Origin: Sphingorhabdus sp. M41
Lineage (GTDB): Bacteria; Pseudomonadota; Alphaproteobacteria; Sphingomonadales; Sphingomonadaceae
DNA: 64,000 nucleotides
Assembly (NCBI RefSeq): GCF_001586275.1
Contig: NZ_CP014545.1
Location: 1,080,501-1,144,500 of the forward strand
Reading direction: 5' to 3'
Shown here: piece after piece, positions 11,150-20,944 of the stretch
Position numbering within the stretch: position 1 is the stretch's first letter
Layout of the letters: each line of letters starts with the position of its first letter
Position numbers and translations under genes: made by a program
The notes under the pieces: model-generated
What the model was told of the DNA's origin: nothing
Seen by the model: the letters and a program-made list of their open reading frames with translations, nothing else
The model's database searches: none

Positions 11150-11944
11150 ATGGCTAACAAAGGTTCACTCAAGCGACCCGAACGCGGGATTCCGCTGCGC
11201 GCTTTCGTTCCGAATGCAGTAACGGCGCTGGCGCTTTGCGTCGGTTTGAGCAGTGTTCGTTTCGCCTATATGGACAATTGGGTGCTGGCCGCGGCATCGA
11301 TCGTTCTGGCGGGCATATTGGATGGCCTGGATGGCCGAATTGCCCGTTTGCTGAATGCCCAGAGCCGTTTTGGTGCGGAACTGGACTCGTTGTCGGATGT
11401 AATCGCCTTCGGCGTGTCGCCTGCGCTGGTGATGTTTCTGTGGTCGACTCAATATATGCCGCAATTCGGTTGGGTTCTGGCGCTTACGATGGTCGTTGCC
11501 TGTGCCCTCAGGCTGGCTCGCTTCAACGCGTTGATCGATGATGAAGACCAACCACATAAATCGGCCGGGTTTCTTACCGGTATCCCGGCGCCCGTCGGTG
11601 CCGGCCTAGCGATGTTGCCGCTATATCTGTGGATGATTACCGATCAGGAAATCTTTCGCCATTATGCGTTGGTGTCTCCGTGGATCGTGCTGATTGCTTT
11701 TCTGATGCTGTCCAACACCGCGACCTACAGCTGGTCTTCCCTGCGTTTGCGTAAAAATATCAGGCTGGAGGCCATTGCCATCATCGCCTTGATCGGAGTT
11801 GCGCTGATCAATTCTCCCTGGATCATGCTGTCCGCGATCAGTATCGGCTATCTGATATTGATACCGTTCAGTGTCCGCAGCTATGCGAAGGTCAAGCGGC
11901 AGCGCGCAGCGGCACGCGCTGCGGCGAGCGATGCTGCGCCATAA
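11150..11944 (+). CDS. pssA: CDP-diacylglycerol--serine O-phosphatidyltransferase
   Basis: It makes phosphatidylserine from CDP-diacylglycerol and serine. The 264-residue polytopic protein carries the CDP-alcohol phosphatidyltransferase signature DG-x2-AR-x8-G-x3-D-x3-D in DGLDGRIARLLNAQS...GAELDSLSD, with about eight hydrophobic segments and a basic, Ala-rich C-terminus. It lies directly after psd in a two-gene operon, so substrate supply and decarboxylation are co-expressed. The 3' end overlaps a small opposite-strand frame. Confidence 0.96.
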   Translation: MANKGSLKRPERGIPLRAFVPNAVTALALCVGLSSVRFAYMDNWVLAAASIVLAGILDGLDGRIARLLNAQSRFGAELDSLSDVIAFGVSPALVMFLWSTQYMPQFGWVLALTMVVACALRLARFNALIDDEDQPHKSAGFLTGIPAPVGAGLAMLPLYLWMITDQEIFRHYALVSPWIVLIAFLMLSNTATYSWSSLRLRKNIRLEAIAIIALIGVALINSPWIMLSAISIGYLILIPFSVRSYAKVKRQRAAARAAASDAAP

Positions 11945-12134
11945 GCGGCGACGTTTTAACTGTCCGGTGCCGATAGGGCGTTGACTGGAAAATCGCTTCG
12001 GACGGATCGACCCGCACCCCGTTGCGAATGACGCTGGCAATCCTGTCCCTATATTGGAAAAACATCATCGAAATGACTATGGCAGAGCCCGCAAACGCGA
12101 GCAGAAAAAAGGAAGAGATAGCGATACTGAGCAT
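11892..12134 (-). CDS. Small single-pass membrane protein, function unknown
   Basis: This 80-codon frame encodes an N-terminal hydrophobic segment (residues 3-27, AISSFFLLAFAGSAIVISMM) followed by a basic, Arg-rich tail with no recognised motif. Its 3' 53 bases overlap the end of pssA on the other strand. The hydrophobic-then-basic layout looks like a real small membrane protein, but no family is recognised and the ribosome site (GGAA) is weak. It could be spurious. Confidence 0.45.
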   Translation of the reverse strand: MLSIAISSFFLLAFAGSAIVISMMFFQYRDRIASVIRNGVRVDPSEAIFQSTPYRHRTVKTSPLMAQHRSPQRVPLRAAA

Positions 12135-12309
12135 GTGTTGATTCCATTCGTTCTATCAATGAACCCTTAATGTTCCATATCTGTTCTCATTGTCAAGCGC
12201 TATTTGATTGCAGCCGGGAATCCGGGGGCAAACGGCGTGCTGCGGCCGCAAGTATCTGTTGCAGTAAGCGTATGAACCTTTTAACTGGTCGTTCTTTGGG
12301 AACTGATCG

Positions 12310-14589
12310 ATGGTGCATATTACTCAACCGCCAAAAACCACTGTTTCTTCTTTTCCATCCATTCAGGCCAAATTGGCATCCTGCTCCCAGGTCGTGGGAG
12401 AAGCATTTTTCCCGGTGATGGTGGAAGCGCTGGCCGAAGCGCTTTCGGCGCGATGGGTGCTTTTGAGTACTCTTCATCCGGTTGACCGCGGTAAAGCCTG
12501 TACCGTGGCGGTATGGGACAATGGGCCCGGCGAGAATTTCGAATATGATCTGAAAGACAGCCCCTGCGAAAATATCGTGGGGCAGGGTGCCTGTTGTTTT
12601 CCCGATAATATTGTCGATCTTTTTCCGCAGGACCAGATGTTGAAAGACATGGGCGCTGTTAGTTATGTCGGAACGCCGTTGCGGAGTTCATCAGGGGAAA
12701 TTCTGGGTCTGCTGTCCGTGCTGGATGAAAAGCCGTTTGAAAATGCAGAGCAGGCTTCCGAAGTGGTCGAAGTGTTCTCCGGGCGCGCAGCGGCTGAACT
12801 CGAGCGGCTGGCAACGGCTTCGCTCAACGAAAGGTTCGGGCGTATCGTCGAGGATTCGGTCAGTGAAGTCTATATTTTTGACGGAGATAGCTATCATTTC
12901 GAGTTGGTAAACCGGGGGGCTCGGGAAAATCTTGGCTATTCAATGGAAGAACTTCGTCTGTTGACGCCCTGGGATATCAAGCCGCAATTTAATCAGGAAG
13001 AATTCATTCAATATGTGACGCCGTTGCGGAAGGGCGAGGTCGCAAACCAGCTATTTGAAACGCAGCATCAGCGGAAAGACGGTTCCATTTACGATGTTGC
13101 GGTGCAGATACAGTTTTTCCCGGGCGTCGAAAATCTTTTCTATGCTTCGATTAGCGACATCACCGATCGCAAGCGCGCAGAAGAAGCGCAGGCCCATCTC
13201 GCAGCCATTGTATCTTGTTCCAGCGAAGCAATCATATCCAAGGCTTTGGATGGAACGATAAAGAGCTGGAACAATGGAGCGGAAAAAATCTTCGGTTATT
13301 CGGCCGAGGAGATGATCGGGAAATCCATTCGCGCGCTCATTCCTGCCGACCGGCAAAATGAAGAGGAAGACATACTCGCGCGGATCAGTCGCGCCGAGCA
13401 GGTCAATAATTACGAAACGGTGCGCTTGTGCCGGGATGGGCGGGAGGTCGACGTATCGGTCACCGTTTCGCCGATTTTCGATTCTGCAGGGACAATCGTG
13501 GGCGCGTCCAAAATTGCCCATGACATAAGCGATAGAAAACTCGCGGAAGCGCGAGAGCAACTGCTTATGGGAGAGGTCAACCATCGAGCGAAAAACATGC
13601 TGACACTGGTGCAGGTGATCGCACGCCAGACAGCTGCGAATGACGCCCATACTTTCGCGCAGCGTTTTGACGAACGCATACTCGCGCTTTCGGCCAGCCA
13701 CGATGTTCTGGTAAACAGCTATTGGCAAAATGTGCCGCTGGATGAACTCGTCAGATCGCAGCTGGGGCATTTTCAGGATATATTCGGCGCGCGGATAAAA
13801 CTGTCCGGGCCGTCTATCAAAATCACGGCGCCGGCGGCTCAGGCGATTGGAATGGCGCTGCATGAACTCGCTACCAATGCTGCAAAATATGGCGCGCTGT
13901 CCAATGACGAAGGGACGATCGAAATTGTCTGGCAACTCGACGAGAGCGAAGGTTCTGAACAGCGCTTGCTGATGGACTGGATCGAGCGGGGAGGGCCGAA
14001 GGTTGAAAAGCCATCTCGAAACGGCTTTGGGTCCACGGTAATTGATCAGATATTGGAAGCCAGCATCGATGGTGAGGTTACGCTGGACTGGCTCCCGACT
14101 GGTCTTGTCTGTCATGTATCCTGTCCGGCCGAAAAGGTGCTCGATAATTTAGAGGTGTCGAGCCAGCAATCGCAGGCGGCTCCGCACAAGGGGCGGGCAA
14201 GCTCGTCGGAGACCCGACGCATTCTGGTCGTAGAGGACGAGATTCTCATTGGAATGGAAATATCTGCAATATTGAAAGATGCCGGATTTGAAATCTCTGG
14301 TCCAGTGGCAACGGCCGCGGCAGCGCTTGCGATATTGGAGCACCAGATGTGCGATGCAGCGGTGTTGGATATCAATTTGGGCAGAGAAACGTCCGAGCCC
14401 GTTGCCCAGCTGCTTTCCAAGGCGGGAACTCCCTATCTCTCGGTGTCTGGCCGCAGTATAGAAGATCGTCCACCGGCATTTTCCGATGCTCCTCATCTTG
14501 CTAAGCCAATTCAATCGACGCTTTTGATCAGAGAATTGGGGCAGTTGCTTGACGCAACGGCAAGCCAGAGTCCGGGGCAAGTCGGCTGA
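12310..14589 (+). CDS. GAF-PAS-PAS HWE-family sensor histidine kinase with C-terminal receiver
   Basis: The 759-residue soluble protein has an N-terminal GAF domain (about 10-165, with the phrase [22 protein letters not shown]), two PAS domains (about 175-290 and 295-415, each ending in the DI[ST]DRK linker), an HWE-type kinase with H-box [11 protein letters not shown] (His near 424) and [17 protein letters not shown], and a receiver with Asp near 687 (AAVLDINLG) and Lys in LAKPI. No membrane segment is present, so it senses a cytoplasmic cue. HWE kinases in alphaproteobacteria often act in light or general stress signalling. No partner regulator is adjacent, and the signal is unknown. Confidence 0.92.
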   Translation: MVHITQPPKTTVSSFPSIQAKLASCSQVVGEAFFPVMVEALAEALSARWVLLSTLHPVDRGKACTVAVWDNGPGENFEYDLKDSPCENIVGQGACCFPDNIVDLFPQDQMLKDMGAVSYVGTPLRSSSGEILGLLSVLDEKPFENAEQASEVVEVFSGRAAAELERLATASLNERFGRIVEDSVSEVYIFDGDSYHFELVNRGARENLGYSMEELRLLTPWDIKPQFNQEEFIQYVTPLRKGEVANQLFETQHQRKDGSIYDVAVQIQFFPGVENLFYASISDITDRKRAEEAQAHLAAIVSCSSEAIISKALDGTIKSWNNGAEKIFGYSAEEMIGKSIRALIPADRQNEEEDILARISRAEQVNNYETVRLCRDGREVDVSVTVSPIFDSAGTIVGASKIAHDISDRKLAEAREQLLMGEVNHRAKNMLTLVQVIARQTAANDAHTFAQRFDERILALSASHDVLVNSYWQNVPLDELVRSQLGHFQDIFGARIKLSGPSIKITAPAAQAIGMALHELATNAAKYGALSNDEGTIEIVWQLDESEGSEQRLLMDWIERGGPKVEKPSRNGFGSTVIDQILEASIDGEVTLDWLPTGLVCHVSCPAEKVLDNLEVSSQQSQAAPHKGRASSSETRRILVVEDEILIGMEISAILKDAGFEISGPVATAAAALAILEHQMCDAAVLDINLGRETSEPVAQLLSKAGTPYLSVSGRSIEDRPPAFSDAPHLAKPIQSTLLIRELGQLLDATASQSPGQVG

Positions 14590-14600
14590 GCGAAGCTGCC

Positions 14601-14630
14601 GAGGTTCCGGTGCGGTCGTCGCGGAACCTC
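14601..14630 (+). terminator. Hairpin after the HWE kinase gene
   Basis: GAGGTTCCG (14601-14609) pairs perfectly with CGGAACCTC (14622-14630), 11 bases after the kinase stop. No T-tract follows, so termination is uncertain. The rest of the 262-base gap before rpsB (to 14851) should hold the rpsB promoter and leader; no clear hexamers were recognised. Confidence 0.45.
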
Positions 14631-14851
14631 CCGCCGGACGGAATTATGAGGCTGGCGCGAACGATTCCAGTCGGCGCTGTTTATGGTCAGGTTGTTACCT
14701 TCCTGTAATTTGTGGTTGCATTTTCCGCTGCTTCGCCTTAACGGCACGCTCATTCCACATGGAAAGCACTCATACCGGTGCCAATAGCGGTCTTTCAGGT
14801 CGTTCGAGGTTCTCAGCTTTCCAGAGGCATAACCGGATAAGGAGAAATATT

Positions 14852-15763
14852 ATGGCGGCCCCTGTCGTCACCCTACAGCAATTGATTGAAGCCGGAGCGC
14901 ATTTCGGCCACCAGACCCACCGCTGGAACCCGAAGATGAAACCATACATCTTTGGTGCCCGCAACAGCGTCCACATTCTTGACCTTTCGCAGAGCGTGCC
15001 CTTGTTCGCACGGGCGCTCGACTTTATCGCCAATGCCGTTTCGGCTGGTGGCAAGGTCCTGTTCGTTGGTACCAAGCGTCAGGCGCAAGAGCCTATCGCT
15101 GAAGCAGCGCGCGCGAGCGGCCAGCATTTCGTAAACCATCGCTGGCTCGGCGGCATGCTGACCAACTGGAAAACGATTTCCAACTCGATTCGCCGGATGA
15201 AAACCCTGGAAGAGCAGCTCGGTGGTGACACCGCTGGCTTTACCAAGAAAGAAGTCCTGCAGATGACGCGCGAGCACATCAAGCTGGAACTTTCGCTTGG
15301 CGGTATTCGCGACATGGGCGGCATTCCTGATGTCATGTTCGTGATCGATGCCAACAAGGAAGAACTCGCAATCAAGGAAGCCAATGTTCTGGGTATTCCG
15401 GTTGTCGCAATTCTCGATTCCAACGTTGATCCAAGCAACATCGCTTTCCCGGTTCCCGGCAATGATGACGCGGCACGGGCGATTCGCCTCTACTGTGAAT
15501 CCGTTGCTGCCGCAGCCACCAAGGGCGGCCAGGACGCTTCGGTTGCAGCTGGCGAAGATCTCGGAGCAGCGGTTGCTCCTCCGGTTGAGCAGATCGTGTC
15601 GAGCGAAGCCAATGCCAGTGCCATGACGTCCGGCGAAGAAGCGGCGGTTGCCGATATTGCTGAAATAGCGGCAGAAATGACGTCAGCTGAAAAAGCGCCG
15701 GCAGAAGAAGCGAAGGCGGCTGCTGTCAAGAAAGATGATGCAAAGGCAGGCGAAAAAGCCTGA
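14852..15763 (+). CDS. rpsB: 30S ribosomal protein S2
   Basis: S2 is a small-subunit protein needed to recruit S1. The start chosen is the ATG at 14852, which follows AAGGAGA and gives the normal N-terminus [20 protein letters not shown]; the frame stays open upstream but that part looks non-coding. Characteristic blocks are [41 protein letters not shown] and [15 protein letters not shown]. The product is 303 residues because of an Ala/Glu/Lys-rich tail of about 60 residues beyond the core, a known trait of alphaproteobacterial S2. It heads the rpsB-tsf operon. Confidence 0.97.
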   Translation: MAAPVVTLQQLIEAGAHFGHQTHRWNPKMKPYIFGARNSVHILDLSQSVPLFARALDFIANAVSAGGKVLFVGTKRQAQEPIAEAARASGQHFVNHRWLGGMLTNWKTISNSIRRMKTLEEQLGGDTAGFTKKEVLQMTREHIKLELSLGGIRDMGGIPDVMFVIDANKEELAIKEANVLGIPVVAILDSNVDPSNIAFPVPGNDDAARAIRLYCESVAAAATKGGQDASVAAGEDLGAAVAPPVEQIVSSEANASAMTSGEEAAVADIAEIAAEMTSAEKAPAEEAKAAAVKKDDAKAGEKA

Positions 15764-15813
15764 ACTTGAAGCTTCTTTCTGCGGTCATATATTGACTGTA
15801 ACAAAACAAATAG

Positions 15814-15835
15814 GGGGCGGCATTTTTGTCGCCCC
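15814..15835 (+). terminator. Hairpin between rpsB and tsf
   Basis: GGGGCG (15814-15819) pairs with CGCCCC (15830-15835) across a loop containing TTTTT, followed by AATTT. It lies in the rpsB-tsf gap and may act as a partial terminator or attenuator that sets the S2 to EF-Ts ratio. Confidence 0.4.
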
Positions 15836-15874
15836 AATTTCACATTTCCCGGTCAAGAAATTGAGGAACGAATA

Positions 15875-16798
15875 ATGGCTATTACAGCAGCAGCAGTGAA
15901 AGAACTGCGTGAGCGCACCGGTGCGGGCATGATGGATTGCAAAAAGGCACTGAACGAAACCAATGGTGACGTCGAAGCAGCGGTAGATCTGTTGCGGACC
16001 AAGGGCCTGGCCGCAGCACAGAAAAAATCCAGCCGTACGGCAGCAGAAGGTCTTGTCGGTGTTTCCGTTGAAGGCACCAAGGGCGTTGCCGTTGAAGTGA
16101 ACAGCGAAACCGATTTCGTTGCCAAGAATGAACAGTTTCAGGACTTTGTTGCCAAGGTGACAACCGTTGCACTGGGTCTGAACAGCGACGATGTCGAAGC
16201 TTTGGCTGCTGCAGACTATCCTGCTGGCGGCACCGTGAAAGACGTGCTGACCAACAATATTGCGACAATTGGTGAAAATCAGGCGATCCGCCGGATGAAA
16301 ACGGTCGCAGTCTCCAGCGGTTTGGTTGTTCCCTATATTCACAACGCTGTCACACCTACGATGGGCAAGATCGGCGTATTGGTTGCGCTCGAAAGCACCG
16401 CTGGCGCTGACGTTCTCGAGCCACTCGGCAAGCAGATTGCGATGCATATCGCGGCTGCATTTCCTCTGGCGCTGAACGCAGACGGTCTCGACCCTGAAAT
16501 GCTCGCTCGCGAGCGGGCAATCGCCACCGAAAAAGCAGCTGAATCCGGCAAGCCTGAGAATATCGTCGAGAAGATGGTCGACGGTGCGATGGCGAAATTC
16601 GCCAAGGAAAATGCACTGCTCAGCCAGACTTTCGTGATGGATAATAAAACTCCCATCGCACAAGTCGTCGAGCAAGCCGGTAAAGATGCCGGTGCTGAAA
16701 TCAAGCTGACCGAATATGTCCGGTTCCAGCTTGGTGAGGGCATCGAGAAGAAAGAAGAAGATTTTGCAGCGGAAGTTGCTGCTGCGGTTGCTGGCTAA
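15875..16798 (+). CDS. tsf: Translation elongation factor Ts
   Basis: EF-Ts is the guanine-nucleotide exchange factor that regenerates EF-Tu-GTP. The 307-residue product has the N-terminal UBA-like block [21 protein letters not shown], the core signature [15 protein letters not shown], and the second core repeat around [14 protein letters not shown]. The ATG at 15875 follows GAGGAACGAATA. It is downstream of rpsB as in most bacteria. Confidence 0.98.
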   Translation: MAITAAAVKELRERTGAGMMDCKKALNETNGDVEAAVDLLRTKGLAAAQKKSSRTAAEGLVGVSVEGTKGVAVEVNSETDFVAKNEQFQDFVAKVTTVALGLNSDDVEALAAADYPAGGTVKDVLTNNIATIGENQAIRRMKTVAVSSGLVVPYIHNAVTPTMGKIGVLVALESTAGADVLEPLGKQIAMHIAAAFPLALNADGLDPEMLARERAIATEKAAESGKPENIVEKMVDGAMAKFAKENALLSQTFVMDNKTPIAQVVEQAGKDAGAEIKLTEYVRFQLGEGIEKKEEDFAAEVAAAVAG

Positions 16799-16841
16799 TC
16801 GAGCAACAGATTGAATATTTCAGGCGGTAACGCTTGGCAGC

Positions 16842-16871
16842 ATGGCGCGGACTATCTATGGTCCGCGCCAT
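16842..16871 (+). terminator. Strong hairpin between tsf and pyrH
   Basis: ATGGCGCGGAC (16842-16852) and GTCCGCGCCAT (16861-16871) form a perfect 11-bp stem with an 8-nt loop, followed by AGTTGTATTT. It probably terminates or attenuates the rpsB-tsf transcript, leaving pyrH with partly separate expression. Confidence 0.6.
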
Positions 16872-16917
16872 AGTTGTATTTGGGGCCGGGCATTGATTCC
16901 GGCGGGATAGGATTGGC

Positions 16918-17640
16918 ATGAAACGACCGGCGTTCAAGCGTATTTTGCTGAAGCTTTCTGGTGAAGTCCTGATGGGCTCGAGTGAATTCGGGATCGATCC
17001 GGAGACGGTCAACCGCATTGCGACCGAAGTAAAATCTGCCAAAGAGGCAGGATTTGAGCTGTGTCTCGTCGTTGGCGGCGGCAATATATTCCGTGGACTG
17101 GCTGCGGCAGCCAAAGGCTTTGAACGGACTAGCGCCGATTATATGGGCATGCTGGCAACGGTGATGAATGCTCTGGCGGTGCAGAATGCGCTGGAACAAA
17201 TGGGTTGTGATACGCGTGTCCTGTCGGCCATCCCGATGGCGAGCGTGTGTGAACCATATATTCGCCGCAAGGCCGTACGCCATCTGGAAAAAGGCCGCAT
17301 CGTCATTTTTGCAGCGGGGACCGGCAATCCTTATTTTACCACCGACACGGCCGCAGCGTTGCGCGCAGCGGAAATGGGCTGTGAGGCGCTTTTCAAGGGC
17401 ACGAGTGTCGATGGCGTCTATAATGCCGATCCGAAACTCGATCCTGACGCCACGCGTTATGAGGAATTGAGCTTCGATCAGGTGCTGAGCGATAACTTGA
17501 AGGTCATGGATGCCAGTGCGGTTGCGCTCTGCCGTGAAAACAAGATACCAATCGTCGTCTTTTCGATCCGGGAGCAGGGCAATCTTGCCACCGTATTGGG
17601 TGGCGGCGGAACTGCGACCATGGTCGGAACAACCGAATAG
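16918..17640 (+). CDS. pyrH: Uridylate kinase (UMP kinase)
   Basis: It phosphorylates UMP to UDP with ATP and belongs to the amino-acid kinase fold, distinct from eukaryotic UMP/CMP kinases. The 240-residue product contains [13 protein letters not shown], the Gly-rich [10 protein letters not shown], the segment [17 protein letters not shown] and the nucleotide-binding [12 protein letters not shown]. The order tsf-pyrH-frr is conserved and couples nucleotide supply with translation factors. The frr start is only 20 bases after its stop. Confidence 0.98.
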   Translation: MKRPAFKRILLKLSGEVLMGSSEFGIDPETVNRIATEVKSAKEAGFELCLVVGGGNIFRGLAAAAKGFERTSADYMGMLATVMNALAVQNALEQMGCDTRVLSAIPMASVCEPYIRRKAVRHLEKGRIVIFAAGTGNPYFTTDTAAALRAAEMGCEALFKGTSVDGVYNADPKLDPDATRYEELSFDQVLSDNLKVMDASAVALCRENKIPIVVFSIREQGNLATVLGGGGTATMVGTTE

Positions 17641-17659
17641 CTATTTAGGGGAAACAGCA

Positions 17660-18217
17660 ATGGCAAAATATGACAAAGCCGATCTGCAAAAGCGGATGAA
17701 TAGCACGCTGGAGGCGCTCAAGCATGATTTGAGCGGCCTGCGTACCGGCCGGGCCAATATCGCTCTTCTGGATACGATAACGGTTGAGGTTTACGGCTCG
17801 AAAATGCCACTCAATCAGGTCGCCACTGTGTCTGTGCCAGAGCCTCGTATGCTGTCGGTCCAGGTTTGGGACAAGGCCAATGTCCAACCGGTGGAAAAGG
17901 CAATCCGTTCGGCCGGGCTCGGATTGAACCCGATGACGGACGGTCCCAATGTCAGGCTTCCCATTCCGGATCTGACCGAAGAGCGACGCAAGGATCTTGC
18001 CAAATTGACCGGTCAGTTTGCCGAAAAGGCCCGCATTGCCATTCGCAATGTCCGGCGGGACGGCATGGATGATTTGAAAACCGACGAGAACAAGAAAGAA
18101 ATCAGCGAAGATGACAGAAAGCGGCTCGAGACTGAAGTCCAGAAACTGACGGACGACATGATTGCTGAAGCCGACAAGCTGGCCGATGCTAAAGAGCAGG
18201 AAATCCTCACCCAGTGA
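17660..18217 (+). CDS. frr: Ribosome recycling factor
   Basis: RRF splits post-termination ribosomes together with EF-G. The start at 17660 (MAKYDKADLQKRM) follows TAGGGGAAACAGCA and gives 185 residues, the normal length; earlier in-frame codons lie inside pyrH. Typical blocks are LRTGRANIALLDTITVEVYG, NPMTDGPNVRLPIPDLTEERRKDL and the helical VRRDGMDDLK region. Its last bases overlap uppS by 4. Confidence 0.97.
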   Translation: MAKYDKADLQKRMNSTLEALKHDLSGLRTGRANIALLDTITVEVYGSKMPLNQVATVSVPEPRMLSVQVWDKANVQPVEKAIRSAGLGLNPMTDGPNVRLPIPDLTEERRKDLAKLTGQFAEKARIAIRNVRRDGMDDLKTDENKKEISEDDRKRLETEVQKLTDDMIAEADKLADAKEQEILTQ

Positions 18218-18981
18218 AGCTTGCGCGTTCAAAGAGCGGTTCTGCAGATCCTGCGCAGGCTGCGGCCGGGATATCCGACCCGACATTTGGTGCCCGTCAC
18301 GTAGCAATCATCATGGATGGCAATGGGCGCTGGGCGAAGCGCAAGCATCTGCCGCGCGCCCTCGGCCACAAAAAGGGTGTCGAAGCGGTCCGTAATATTG
18401 TCCGTGTAGCCGGAAAAATGGGCATCGAGGTCATGACACTCTATGCTTTTTCATCGGAAAACTGGAACCGGCCGGAAGAAGAAATCAGCGATCTAATGGG
18501 ATTGCTGCGGCAATATATTCAGTCGGATATCAATGAATTTGTCGAAAATGGCGTGCGATTGAAGGTCATCGGCAATTACAAGGCGCTGGATGCCGATATT
18601 GTCACCATGATCGACAATGCGATAGAGAAAACCGCCGGCAATGACAAGATGACGCTGGCCGTCGCGCTCAACTATGGCGCGCAAGACGAAATGCTCCGCG
18701 CGGTCCAGCATATCGCAGGCACTGTGAAAGCGGGCGAACTGGAGCCGGAGGCGATCACGCTCGGTCATATCTCCGGTGCACTGGATACAGCCGATCTGCC
18801 ACCACTGGATCTGCTGATCAGAACATCTGGGGAGCTGCGGCTGTCTAATTTTCTTTTATGGCAGGCTGCCTATTCAGAACTTTATTTTACCGACACACTC
18901 TGGCCGGATTTCGACAAGGCTGAGCTTGAAAAGGCGCTGCAATCCTTTGGTGATCGTGAACGACGATTTGGTGGACGCTGA
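18214..18981 (+). CDS. uppS: Isoprenyl transferase (undecaprenyl diphosphate synthase)
   Basis: It elongates farnesyl diphosphate with cis-isoprene units to the C55 lipid carrier for peptidoglycan and surface polysaccharide. The 255-residue product has the signature HVAIIMDGNGRWA, then GHKKGVEAVRNIV, LYAFSSENWNRP and LDLLIRTSGELRLSNFLLWQAAYSELYF. The GTG start at 18214 overlaps the frr stop (GTGA), so translation is probably coupled. The 10-20 residue N-terminal extension before the signature is poorly conserved and an internal start is possible. Confidence 0.96.
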   Translation: MKLARSKSGSADPAQAAAGISDPTFGARHVAIIMDGNGRWAKRKHLPRALGHKKGVEAVRNIVRVAGKMGIEVMTLYAFSSENWNRPEEEISDLMGLLRQYIQSDINEFVENGVRLKVIGNYKALDADIVTMIDNAIEKTAGNDKMTLAVALNYGAQDEMLRAVQHIAGTVKAGELEPEAITLGHISGALDTADLPPLDLLIRTSGELRLSNFLLWQAAYSELYFTDTLWPDFDKAELEKALQSFGDRERRFGGR

Positions 18982-18983
18982 AC

Positions 18984-19787
18984 ATGGCTGAACCAGCTGC
19001 TCCGGCGCCTAAAAAAGCCAATGAACTGCAAACTCGTGTCATTGTTGGTGTTCTCCTGATTGGGGCGGCTTTGCTGGCGGGTTATTTTGGTGGCATGTAT
19101 CTCTGGTTGCTTGCCGTGCTGATGTCGCTTGGCATCATGAGTGAGTGGGCAGGGCTCACGGGCCGTCGCGAGAAGCGACTGCTCGCAATGTATGCGCTGT
19201 CCGTGCCCCTGGCGATCATGTCTCCATGGGCTGCGGGGGCATCTTTTCTGGCGCTCGGCCTGATCCTGGGGGCTGCGATGTTTGTCGCGGTATTTGATCG
19301 TTCGACCAGGCTCGCTGCCGGCGTGATCTATGCTGGCCTTCCGGCTCTTGCGATTCTCTATCTGCGCGAGATTGATAACGGGATTCTAATCATGCTGTGG
19401 ACGCTCGCGCTGGTCTGGGCCACGGATATAGGTGCCTATTTTTCAGGTCGTGCGATCGGCGGACCCAAATTGGCGCCGCAATATAGTCCGAACAAGACCT
19501 GGGCAGGCTTGATCGGTGGTGTCGTCCTGACTGCGGCTTTGAGCTTCGTGCTGCATATCTATTGGGAGCTTCCCTTCTATCTGGTTTTGCTCAGCCTCCC
19601 GCTTGCGGTCCTGGCACAAATGGGTGACCTGTTCGAAAGCGGGCTCAAGCGAAAGGCGGGCGCCAAGGATAGCGGGACGATATTCCCCGGTCATGGTGGC
19701 GTCATGGACCGTCTCGACGGATTGATCCCGGTCGCACCGGTTGTCGCCCTGATCATGCTGGTCGAAAACTGGCCCACCGGATCATGA
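18984..19787 (+). CDS. cdsA: Phosphatidate cytidylyltransferase
   Basis: It makes CDP-diacylglycerol from phosphatidic acid and CTP, the precursor of all phospholipids, including that used by the PssA encoded 7 kb upstream. The 267-residue product has about seven membrane segments and ends with the CDS family signature region, here SPNKTWAGLIGG and later GDLFESGLKRKAGAKDSGT followed by GHGGVMDRLDG. It begins 2 bases after uppS and its stop overlaps the dxr start (ATGA). Confidence 0.96.
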   Translation: MAEPAAPAPKKANELQTRVIVGVLLIGAALLAGYFGGMYLWLLAVLMSLGIMSEWAGLTGRREKRLLAMYALSVPLAIMSPWAAGASFLALGLILGAAMFVAVFDRSTRLAAGVIYAGLPALAILYLREIDNGILIMLWTLALVWATDIGAYFSGRAIGGPKLAPQYSPNKTWAGLIGGVVLTAALSFVLHIYWELPFYLVLLSLPLAVLAQMGDLFESGLKRKAGAKDSGTIFPGHGGVMDRLDGLIPVAPVVALIMLVENWPTGS

Positions 19788-20944
19788 CCAAATCGATTTC
19801 GATATTTGGTGCGACAGGATCGGTCGGTCTGTCGACTCTGGATCTTGTCCGTCAGCATCGGGATCAATATGATGTCATTGCCCTGACTGCCAACGGAAAT
19901 GCTTCGCAGCTTGCCGCATTGGCCAAGGAATTTTCTGCACGGATCGCAGTTGTTGCAGACGATGCCGCCTATGCCGAACTCAAGCAGCTACTGGCAGGAA
20001 CGTCGATCGAGGCCGCTAGCGGGCCGGACGCGCTGATTGCTGCGGCTGCTCTTGGTGCGGACTGGACAATGGCTGCGATCGTCGGTTGCGCCGGACTGCC
20101 GCCGACACTGGAAGCCCTGCGCTGCGGCAAGACGGTTGCCTTGGCCAACAAGGAGGCTCTGGTTTCTGCCGGTGCCCTGATGATCAACGAGGCCCGGAAA
20201 GCCGGTGCGACATTATTGCCGGTCGATTCCGAGCATAATGCGATATTCCAGGCGCTGCAGGGCGGTCGGATCGATCAGATCCGCAAGATTACCCTGACTG
20301 CCAGTGGCGGTCCGTTTCGCACTTGGACGCGCGAGCAGATGGCAAGCGTCACGCCGGAACAGGCGGTCGCGCATCCCAACTGGAACATGGGTGCCAAAAT
20401 ATCGGTCGACAGCGCGACGATGATGAACAAGGGGCTGGAACTGATCGAGGCTCATCATCTTTTCCCGGTCGGGCTCGAAAATATCGAGATATTGGTGCAT
20501 CCGCAGTCGGTGATTCACTCGATGGTCGAATATCGGGATTGTTCCACGCTTGCCCAGCTGGGCTCCCCGGACATGCGGATACCGATTGCCAGTGCGCTGG
20601 CCTGGCCGGACCGGATGACGACCAATTGCGAGCCTCTCAATTTGGCAGAGATCAGCAGGCTGGATTTCGAACTGCCCGACGAAAATCGCTTCCCGGCCAC
20701 GAAAATTGCGAGAGCCGCGATCATGGCGGGCGGTGCAAAGCCGGCGATGCTCAATGCAGCCAATGAGGTTGCCGTAGCAGCATTTCTGAATCGTGCGGTT
20801 CAGTTTCTGGACATCACAGAGATTGTATCGCGACTGTTAGATAGTTATAGCCCGCCCGACCCAAGCGAGTTGGCGGATATTTTTGCGATAGACAAAGAAA
20901 CGCGCGTTCGGACCGAACAGCTGGTTGAGGAATTGAAGGTTTGA
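19784..20944 (+). CDS. dxr: 1-deoxy-D-xylulose 5-phosphate reductoisomerase
   Basis: It converts DXP to MEP with NADPH, the committed step of the MEP isoprenoid pathway that feeds UppS. The 386-residue product shows the NADPH-binding GATGSVGLSTLDLV, the segment ALANKEALVSAG, the metal- and substrate-binding LLPVDSEHNAIFQALQG, and NWNMGAKISVDSATMMNKGLELIEA. It overlaps cdsA by 4 bases at its start and rseP by 4 bases at its end. Confidence 0.98.
   Translation: MTKSISIFGATGSVGLSTLDLVRQHRDQYDVIALTANGNASQLAALAKEFSARIAVVADDAAYAELKQLLAGTSIEAASGPDALIAAAALGADWTMAAIVGCAGLPPTLEALRCGKTVALANKEALVSAGALMINEARKAGATLLPVDSEHNAIFQALQGGRIDQIRKITLTASGGPFRTWTREQMASVTPEQAVAHPNWNMGAKISVDSATMMNKGLELIEAHHLFPVGLENIEILVHPQSVIHSMVEYRDCSTLAQLGSPDMRIPIASALAWPDRMTTNCEPLNLAEISRLDFELPDENRFPATKIARAAIMAGGAKPAMLNAANEVAVAAFLNRAVQFLDITEIVSRLLDSYSPPDPSELADIFAIDKETRVRTEQLVEELKV

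Noticed and set aside
14549-14851. Upstream extension of rpsB
   Set aside because: Overlaps the HWE kinase end and a non-coding leader; S2 starts at 14852 after AAGGAGA.
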